A program made the translations under genes and the position numbers. A stretch of DNA of 64,000 nucleotides, taken from UBA2357 sp041916775 (GTDB lineage Bacteria; Pseudomonadota; Gammaproteobacteria; Burkholderiales; Rhodocyclaceae). Location: the NCBI GenBank assembly GCA_041916775.1, contig JAYRYZ010000025.1, positions 1 through 64,000 of the forward strand, in the 5' to 3' direction. A model generated the notes under the pieces. It worked only from the letters and a program-made list of their open reading frames with translations. It did not search any database and was not told where the DNA came from. Below, piece after piece: positions 58,360 to 64,000 of the stretch (within the stretch, counting starts at the first letter, position 1; the number at the start of each line of letters is the position of its first letter).

Positions 58360-59505
58360 GTGACCCAGGATTTCGAGGGCGCGTGTGCGTCCTTCGTGAA
58401 TCATTCCGTTCCGGTGATTCTGCAGCCCTTGCTTCAGCATGTGCGTGAGGCAGGGGGGGCGGTGAGCGGGCTGGTGTTGTTGCTCTCGAGTCGCGACGGT
58501 CTGTTCCTGGAGCACTGGGCTGACAGCGACGGACGCGTGGTCCGTTGCCCTGCCGAGATCGCAGACGCGGGTGTGAATCCGACCATCGCCGGGGTGCGGG
58601 AGGCAGGACGGGGTGGGTGCGCGTCGATGAACGACGCGATCCTGCAGTGGGGGCTGGACCCGGCTCGCGAGCCTTGGCTCGTGGAGCCCGTGCATGCACG
58701 TCCGGACGGCTTCCACGGTTATCTGGTGCTGCTTGCCGATCGCGGTCGGGCGGTGAAGGCGGCGCAAACCGAGGAACTGCGCCGTTGGATGCCCTTGCTG
58801 GCCTCGCTGCTGACCCACGGTATCCAGGACTCGTTGAACCTGACACGCGCGGTGCGCTTTGCCAGCGAGTTCATCCATGCGCGGGATTGGATCACGGGCG
58901 AGCATCAGCTGCGTCTGGCCGCTTTCCTGCAGATCCTCGTGCAGGAGATGGGGGTTGCGCATGGCTTTCCGGAGGGGCTCGCGGACGAGGTGATGGTGTT
59001 CGGCTCGCTCCATGACATCGGCAAGGTTGCGGTGCCCGACAGTGTGTTGCACAAACCGGGCAGCTTCGATGCCTCGGAGCAGGCCTTGATGCGCACGCAT
59101 GTGAATCGCGGCGCCGATCTCGTCGAGCGCATGGTGAACGACCTGCATCTGCACGAGGTGCGGGGGCTGGACACCTTGCGCGCCTCGGTGTCGTGCCATC
59201 ACGAGTATCTCGATGGAAGCGGCTACCCGAACGGTCGGTACGGCGACGAGATTCCGCTGGTCGCACGCATGGTCACGATCGCCGACATCTTCGATGCCGT
59301 GACGTGCGACCGGCCCTACAAGCGGGGCTGGACCGTCGCCGATGCCTACGATTACCTGTCGAGCATGGCCGCTGGCGACAAGCTCGACCGGGAGTGTGTT
59401 GCGGCCTTGCGCGCGGCACGCCCCAAGATCCTGGAGACGATGTCCAGGCTGCAACGCGGCGCACACACGCGTGTGCGCCAGCCTTCCCAGAACGGATCCC
59501 ACTGA
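58360..59505 (+). CDS. HD-GYP domain protein, probable cyclic di-GMP phosphodiesterase
   Basis: About 381 residues. The N-terminal half (about 1-170) is of unknown sensor type. The C-terminal HD-GYP domain has SLHDIGKVAVPDSVLHKPG (HD with the DIGK and P residues), then CHHEYLDGSGYPNGRYGDEIPLVARMVTIADIFDAVT, a canonical GYP signature with the metal-binding His/His/Asp, so hydrolysis of c-di-GMP is likely. GTG at 58360 is chosen because GAGGAG ends 9 nt before it; a TTG at 58300 or GTG at 58336 are alternatives. It overlaps the DUF1631 gene by 1 nt (TGATG), and the two are probably translationally coupled. Confidence 0.88.
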   Translation: MTQDFEGACASFVNHSVPVILQPLLQHVREAGGAVSGLVLLLSSRDGLFLEHWADSDGRVVRCPAEIADAGVNPTIAGVREAGRGGCASMNDAILQWGLDPAREPWLVEPVHARPDGFHGYLVLLADRGRAVKAAQTEELRRWMPLLASLLTHGIQDSLNLTRAVRFASEFIHARDWITGEHQLRLAAFLQILVQEMGVAHGFPEGLADEVMVFGSLHDIGKVAVPDSVLHKPGSFDASEQALMRTHVNRGADLVERMVNDLHLHEVRGLDTLRASVSCHHEYLDGSGYPNGRYGDEIPLVARMVTIADIFDAVTCDRPYKRGWTVADAYDYLSSMAAGDKLDRECVAALRAARPKILETMSRLQRGAHTRVRQPSQNGSH

Positions 59506-61463
59506 TGACTCAGGCTGCTTCACTCAATGACCCCCGCGCCGCCATGCTGGCGAGTGCGCGCTACGACTATCTCTCGATGCTGAGGCGCGTCATCTTGGAG
59601 CTGGGTGTGGATGACAATGTCGTTGTTGCCGGGTTCGTGGACCTCGCGGGGCGTAGCTTCGACGAGCTTGCGGCAGCCTCGGAACGTCCCGGTCACATGC
59701 GGGCGACGGGGCTCACCGCGTCGCGGATCAGCCTGGTCCATGAGGAAGACCTGAGCCTCACGCTGGCGCTCGCAGCGCTGAAGAGGCAGGTCCGGGACAC
59801 GTGCGGTCATGAACTCGTCGAACTCACCCTGCGCTTTCAGACCCTCCTGGACAGAGCGGAAATGACGCCCGAGCAATGTCCGGTGGGGCCGGATGGGCTT
59901 GGACCGGCGGTGCAGCGTCTCATCGACATGCTCGGCTTCAGTGCGGAGCAGCAGCGCAAGCTCATCGAGCGCATGGGCAGGCCGCTCGCGGTCGGCATGC
60001 AGCGGCTGTGCGAGAGCCTCAATGCGCTGTTCGCTGCCGAGGGCGTGGAGCCGCGGCCGCTTGCAGCGGTGCGCGGCGCGGAGGCAGCCGTCATTACGCG
60101 TACGGCCTCGGCTGGAAAAACCGGTGAGGCTGGTCTGCAGGCCATTCTCCAGCGGCAGCGCACCATCGTCGATCCGAGCGAGGCGCAGACGCTGGATCCC
60201 AGCCTTGCGGCTGCGATCCAGGAGCGCGTGCTCGCCTGGTTGTCCGAGCGACAGCGTGAGGACGGTGCCGCGACCGCCCGCCTGGCCGGCAGTGGGCTCG
60301 CGCCGCTGTTGCCGACCGAGACCGCCGCGGCACTCGAGGCGGTGGAGATGGTGTTCGACGCGATCGATGCGCTGGATGACCTGCAGCCGGCGGTGCGTAC
60401 CTTGGTTCGTCGCCTGCAGATTCCGTACTTGCGCCTCGCGCTCGTGGATTCGGGCCTGCTCTACGGTGACAAGCATCCCGCGCGCCAACTGCTGGATGGG
60501 ATCGTGGCGATGGGCGCGACCGTGGCCCCGGGCGAGCCGGGCGAGACGGTGCTGCATGCACTCGGCGACCTCGTCCAGGGTTTGCAGAGCCCGCAGGCCA
60601 GCGGCATCGAGGCCTTTTCACGCAGCCTGGAGGCGCTGGAGCAGCTGCGCGGAGAACGCAACCGTCGTGCCGAGGTGATCAGCCGCCAGCATGCCGAGGC
60701 TGCCGGGCGTGCCGAGCGGCGCGAGTCTGCCGTGTTGTTCGCGCTTGCCAGCCTGCAGGCGAGCTTGCTCGACCATACGCTTCCGGCGATCAGGAATTTC
60801 ATCGAGGTCTGGTGGGTGCAGGTGGTGGCGCGCGCGGTGTACTCGTTCGGAGAGGATGACGAGCGTGTTCGGGAGTTGGTCGGCCTGGCCGGGCAGCTCG
60901 TCCATGCGGGTGACGAGTGGGCGCGCGGTGAAGCCGCACTGGTCGGCAGCAAGGCCCTGTCGGAGGTGGTCGCCGGCTTGCACACCGGGCTCGAGACGCT
61001 CGGCCTGGACAAGGCCGCGTGCAGCCGGGTGCTCGCATCGAGCCTGGCGGCGATCGTGGCGGTCCGCACCGGCAAGTTGCCCGCGCCGGAAGCGGTGAGG
61101 CGGGTAAGCGGACCGGTGATCAGCGAGATCTCCGGTGGCCGTAGCTTGCGCCTGCTGCATCACCAGGGCGAAGCGAATATCCGCGCTGCTGCACAAAGCC
61201 TTGCCGCGATCGAGTTGGGCCGGTGGGTGTCGCTTACGCTGCCCGGCGGCGAGACCTTCGTCGGGGTGGTCACTTGGGTCGGGGCGGCCGGCCGGGTGTA
61301 TATGCTCGTCGATCCGGATCGTACGGCGCCACTGGCAGTAAGCCGTCGCGCGCTGGCTCAGCTGGCGGGCGAGGGGGCTTGCCGCATACTCGAAGTGGGC
61401 TCCGTGGTCGAGCGGGTGACGACCGCGCTGCTCGCGCGACTCACGCAGCGAGGCTCGCGTTAG
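59505..61463 (+). CDS. DUF1631 family protein
   Basis: A 652-residue protein coupled to the HD-GYP gene. It is mainly helical, with features of DUF1631: LVRRLQIPYLRLALVDSGLLYGDKHPARQLLDGI in the middle and a C-terminal beta-rich segment (AIELGRWVSLTLPGGETFVGVVTWVGAAGRVYMLVDPDRTAPLAVSRRAL). This last part has PilZ-like strand organisation but lacks an evident RxxxR...DxSxxG c-di-GMP signature. The family is unstudied in detail. Its coupling to a c-di-GMP phosphodiesterase suggests a role in c-di-GMP-linked motility or surface behaviour; that is inference. Start ATG at 59505. Confidence 0.75.
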   Translation: MTQAASLNDPRAAMLASARYDYLSMLRRVILELGVDDNVVVAGFVDLAGRSFDELAAASERPGHMRATGLTASRISLVHEEDLSLTLALAALKRQVRDTCGHELVELTLRFQTLLDRAEMTPEQCPVGPDGLGPAVQRLIDMLGFSAEQQRKLIERMGRPLAVGMQRLCESLNALFAAEGVEPRPLAAVRGAEAAVITRTASAGKTGEAGLQAILQRQRTIVDPSEAQTLDPSLAAAIQERVLAWLSERQREDGAATARLAGSGLAPLLPTETAAALEAVEMVFDAIDALDDLQPAVRTLVRRLQIPYLRLALVDSGLLYGDKHPARQLLDGIVAMGATVAPGEPGETVLHALGDLVQGLQSPQASGIEAFSRSLEALEQLRGERNRRAEVISRQHAEAAGRAERRESAVLFALASLQASLLDHTLPAIRNFIEVWWVQVVARAVYSFGEDDERVRELVGLAGQLVHAGDEWARGEAALVGSKALSEVVAGLHTGLETLGLDKAACSRVLASSLAAIVAVRTGKLPAPEAVRRVSGPVISEISGGRSLRLLHHQGEANIRAAAQSLAAIELGRWVSLTLPGGETFVGVVTWVGAAGRVYMLVDPDRTAPLAVSRRALAQLAGEGACRILEVGSVVERVTTALLARLTQRGSR

Positions 61464-61522
61464 ACGCGCAATGACCTCGTGATGACCATATGATGACCGC
61501 CTCCCGGGCGGCTCCGGCACCG

Positions 61523-61553
61523 CCGCCAGCGCCATGCAGGCGCTTGACGGCGG
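61523..61553. terminator. putative bidirectional terminator between convergent DUF1631 and fumarase genes
   Basis: AGCGCC (61528-61533) pairs with GGCGCT (61539-61544), and outer CCGCC (61523-61527) with GGCGG (61549-61553) across a short bulge. It sits between two convergent stops, 10 nt beyond the fumarase stop. No T-run is evident. Confidence 0.4.
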
Positions 61554-61563
61554 GGGGGCGGGA

Positions 61564-63096
61564 TCAGGCGGTTGCGACGGGGATCTTGCCGATCCGTGCC
61601 TGCCACTCCTTGGGACCGGTGTTATGCACGCTGGTGCCGGTGGAGTCCACGGCGACGGTCACCGGCATGTCCTGCACTTCGAACTCGTAGATCGCTTCCA
61701 TGCCCAGATCGGCGAAGCCCACCACGCGGGCAGACTTGATGGCCTTGGAGACGAGGTAGGCTGCGCCACCCACCGCCATCAGGTAGGCGGACTTGTTGTC
61801 CTTGATCGCCTCGATCGCGACCGGGCCACGCTCCGACTTGCCGATCATCGAGATCAGGCCGGTCTTCTCGAGCATCATGCGGGTGAATTTGTCCATGCGG
61901 GTGGCGGTCGTGGGGCCTGCGGGGCCGACCACCTCGTCGCGCACCGGATCGACCGGGCCAACGTAGTAGATCACGCGATTGGTGAAATCCACCGGCAATT
62001 GCTCGCCCTTCGCGAGCATGTCCTGGATGCGCTTGTGGGCGGCGTCGCGTCCGGTGAGCATCTTGCCGTTGAGGAGCAGGATCTGGCCCGGCTTCCAGGC
62101 GGCGACCTCTTCCTTGGTGAGAGTGTCGAGATTCACCCGTGTGGCGACATTGGTGTCGGCCTTCCAGGTCACGTCCGGCCAATCCTCCAGCTTGGGCGCT
62201 TCGAGCTTCGCAGGGCCCGAGCCGTCGAGGTGGAAGTGCACGTGGCGGGTCGCCGCACAGTTGGGGATCATCGCCACAGGCAGGCTCGCAGCGTGGGTGG
62301 GGTAATCCATGATCTTGACGTCGAGCACGGTGGTGAGGCCACCGAGGCCCTGCGCGCCGATGCCGAGCGCGTTGATCTTTTCCAGCAACTCGAGGCGCAG
62401 CGCCTCCACGCGGCTGAGTTCCGCCCCCGACGCGGCCTTGGCCTTGAGTTCATGGATATCCACCGGCGCCATCAGCGACTCCTTCGCGAGCAGCATCGCC
62501 TTCTCGGGCGTGCCGCCGATACCGATGCCGAGGATGCCCGGCGGACACCAGCCGGCACCCATCGTCGGCACGGTCTTCAGCACCCAGTCGACGATGGAAT
62601 CGGACGGGTTGAGCATGACCATCTTGGACTTGTTCTCGGAGCCGCCGCCCTTGGCCGCGCAGATGACTTCGACATGGTGGCCGGGAACGATCTCGAAGTG
62701 GACCACCGCGGGCGTGTTGTCCTTGCTGTTCTTGCGGCTGCCGGCCGGGTCGAGCAGCACCGAGGCGCGCAGCTTGTTGTCCGGGTGGTTGTAGGCGCGG
62801 CGTACGCCTTCATCGACCATTTCCTGCACACTCAGCGAGGATTCCCAGCGCACGTCCATGCCCACCTTGAGGAAGACGACGGCGATGCCGGTATCCTGAC
62901 AGATCGGGCGATGACCCTCGGCGCTCATGCGCGAGTTGGTGAGGATCTGCGCGATCGCATCCTTCGCGGCCGGGCTCTCTTCGTGTGCCCAGGCCTCGCC
63001 GAGCGCGTTGATGAAGTCGAGCGGGTGGTAGTAGCTGATAAACTGGAAGGCATCTGCAATGGATTGCACGAAGTCTTCTTGGCGGATGACGGTCAT
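61564..63096 (-). CDS. fumA: fumarate hydratase, class I (4Fe-4S)
   Basis: A 510-residue iron-sulfur fumarase interconverting fumarate and L-malate in the TCA cycle. Alpha and beta parts are fused in one chain. The three cluster Cys are visible in ICQDTG (66), GWCPPG (184) and NCAATR (280), with spacing matching E. coli FumA. The C-terminal beta part has GPTTATRMDKFTRMMLEKTGL and GPVDP, the substrate-side loops. The single-gene form and cluster suggest an oxygen-sensitive enzyme, fitting a facultative lifestyle. It is divergent from acs; the about 280-nt gap between them must hold both promoters. Confidence 0.94.
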   Translation of the reverse strand: MTVIRQEDFVQSIADAFQFISYYHPLDFINALGEAWAHEESPAAKDAIAQILTNSRMSAEGHRPICQDTGIAVVFLKVGMDVRWESSLSVQEMVDEGVRRAYNHPDNKLRASVLLDPAGSRKNSKDNTPAVVHFEIVPGHHVEVICAAKGGGSENKSKMVMLNPSDSIVDWVLKTVPTMGAGWCPPGILGIGIGGTPEKAMLLAKESLMAPVDIHELKAKAASGAELSRVEALRLELLEKINALGIGAQGLGGLTTVLDVKIMDYPTHAASLPVAMIPNCAATRHVHFHLDGSGPAKLEAPKLEDWPDVTWKADTNVATRVNLDTLTKEEVAAWKPGQILLLNGKMLTGRDAAHKRIQDMLAKGEQLPVDFTNRVIYYVGPVDPVRDEVVGPAGPTTATRMDKFTRMMLEKTGLISMIGKSERGPVAIEAIKDNKSAYLMAVGGAAYLVSKAIKSARVVGFADLGMEAIYEFEVQDMPVTVAVDSTGTSVHNTGPKEWQARIGKIPVATA

Positions 63097-63374
63097 GGAG
63101 ATCTCCGGGTGAGGCCGATGGAAGGCGGTGTTCGGTGAAGCCGGAATTCTAGCAGGCGCACACGAAATGGCAGGTTAAATGGCAGGTGACTGGCGTATGA
63201 TTTCGGCCGGCAGCGACACATTCGTCAAAACGCTTGGTGTGTAAGTCCTGTGTAAGATAAAGGTCTTTAAATGCGCGGCGATTCACGCAGTGTTGCGAGC
63301 TTGCAGAAGGCCGGATCAACCGGCCGTCCTTGAGGGAAGCTTCAACCAAACAATTCAGTTGAGGAGAGGTGAGT

Positions 63375-64000
63375 ATGTCCAACGAGCAACAGGTCAGCGT
63401 TTATCAACCGTCGGAAGAAATGGTGAAGAACGCGGCAGTGTCGGGTATGGAAGGCTATCTGGCGCTGTGCAAGGAAGCGGACGACGACTACGAAGGTTTC
63501 TGGGGTCGCCGCGCCAAGGAACTCCTGGAGTGGAACGTGCCTTTCACCCAGGTTCTGGACGAGAGCAACGCACCTTTCTTCAAGTGGTTTGCCGACGGCA
63601 AGTTGAACGTCTCCTACAACTGCCTTGATCGCAACGTCAAGAACGGCCTCGGCGACAAGGTCGCCATCATCTTCGAAGCGGACAGCGGCGAAGTCACCAA
63701 GGTGACCTACTCGGATCTCCTGTCCCGCGTCAGCAAGTTCGCGAATGCACTGCGCGGCATGGGCGTCAAGAAGGGCGACCGTGTCGTCATCTACCTGCCG
63801 ATGTCGATCGAAGGCGTGGTCGCGATGCAGGCCTGCGCCCGTATCGGTGCGACCCACTCGATCGTGTTCGGTGGTTTCTCCGCCCACGCCCTGCGTGACC
63901 GTATCGAGGACGCGGGCGCGGTGGCGCTGATCACCTCCGACGGTCAGTTCCGCGGTGGCAAGGCCCTGCCGCTCAAGCCGATCGCCGACGAGGCCCTTTC
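63375..64000 (+). CDS. acs: acetyl-CoA synthetase (AMP-forming), 5' part
   Basis: The first 208 residues of Acs, cut by the window end. It starts MSNEQQVSVYQPSEEMV after a good AGGAGAGG ribosome site. Visible family features are FWGRRAKELLEW, PFFKWFADGKLNVSYNCLDRN, VTYSDLLSRVSKFANALRGMGVKKGDRVVIYLPM and ARIGATHSIVFGGFSAHALRDRI, all in the N-terminal adenylate-forming domain. It converts acetate, ATP and CoA to acetyl-CoA; regulation by Lys acetylation at the later PSGKPK motif cannot be checked here. It could take acetate from EutBC-derived acetaldehyde. Full length (about 650 aa) extends beyond 64000. Confidence 0.94.
   Translation, partial: MSNEQQVSVYQPSEEMVKNAAVSGMEGYLALCKEADDDYEGFWGRRAKELLEWNVPFTQVLDESNAPFFKWFADGKLNVSYNCLDRNVKNGLGDKVAIIFEADSGEVTKVTYSDLLSRVSKFANALRGMGVKKGDRVVIYLPMSIEGVVAMQACARIGATHSIVFGGFSAHALRDRIEDAGAVALITSDGQFRGGKALPLKPIADEAL

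Overview
The window reads as a high-GC betaproteobacterial chromosome segment, most likely a Rhodocyclales member of the Thauera/Azoarcus/Zoogloea type. This is inferred from the prfB-recJ-RpfE-type gene neighbourhood, an exopolysaccharide locus paired with a PEP-CTERM protein, a mid-protein IPTL-type sorting signal, a betaproteobacterial porin and the GC-rich codon use. No rRNA, CRISPR array or complete insertion sequence was seen. Two tRNAs (Leu-UAA, Thr-UGU) are present.

Layout. (1) 0.15-10.3 kb: a phosphodiesterase-like enzyme, a DUF1178 protein, a five-gene copper-handling operon (His-rich secreted protein, TolC-type outer-membrane protein, Tat-exported multicopper oxidase, DUF411 protein, CusF-like chaperone), EutBC ethanolamine ammonia-lyase without microcompartment genes, a sterol-desaturase-type hydroxylase and a midcut-by-XrtH-type protein. 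(2) 10.4-16.3 kb: tRNA-Leu, an orphan-looking HTH antitoxin with a degraded partner, an Asp/Glu racemase family protein, a DEAD-box RNA helicase and a chemoreceptor. (3) 16.3-22.5 kb: an MksFEB-like SMC condensin operon. A Phd/PIN toxin-antitoxin pair sits between its E and B genes, and a second Phd/PIN pair lies immediately upstream of F. (4) 22.5-27.3 kb: prfB with the programmed +1 frameshift, ompW, recJ and an RpfE-type gene.

(5) 27.4-43.5 kb: an exopolysaccharide locus. High-GC export and assembly genes (priming glucose-phosphate transferase, Wza-like exporter, Wzc-like tyrosine kinase, Ugd) are followed by a visibly AT-richer block (about 34.5-41.0 kb) encoding flippase, polymerase, GT4, acyltransferase and a split PssD/PssE glycosyltransferase. 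After this come a lipocalin/CrtC-like protein, a Wzb-type phosphatase and a PEP-CTERM protein. Two good -24/-12 (sigma-54) promoter matches precede the small secreted gene at the head of the locus and the PEP-CTERM gene. Together the genes predict a short, glucuronate-containing, probably acylated polymer made by a Wzx/Wzy route.

(6) 44-54.8 kb: an MFS transporter and recC-recB-recD, tightly overlapped. (7) 55-58.1 kb: a porin, a small lipoprotein, a truncated SRAP (YedK-like) gene abutting a RelE-type toxin with an unusually long (190 aa) upstream partner, and tRNA-Thr. (8) 58.3-64 kb: an HD-GYP c-di-GMP phosphodiesterase translationally coupled to a DUF1631 protein, class I fumarase, and the 5' part of acetyl-CoA synthetase running off the window end.

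The most unusual element is the MksBEF-like operon carrying and flanked by two different PIN-domain toxin-antitoxin pairs, each with its own operator-like palindrome. All family assignments come from reading translated sequence and motifs; no database search was run.
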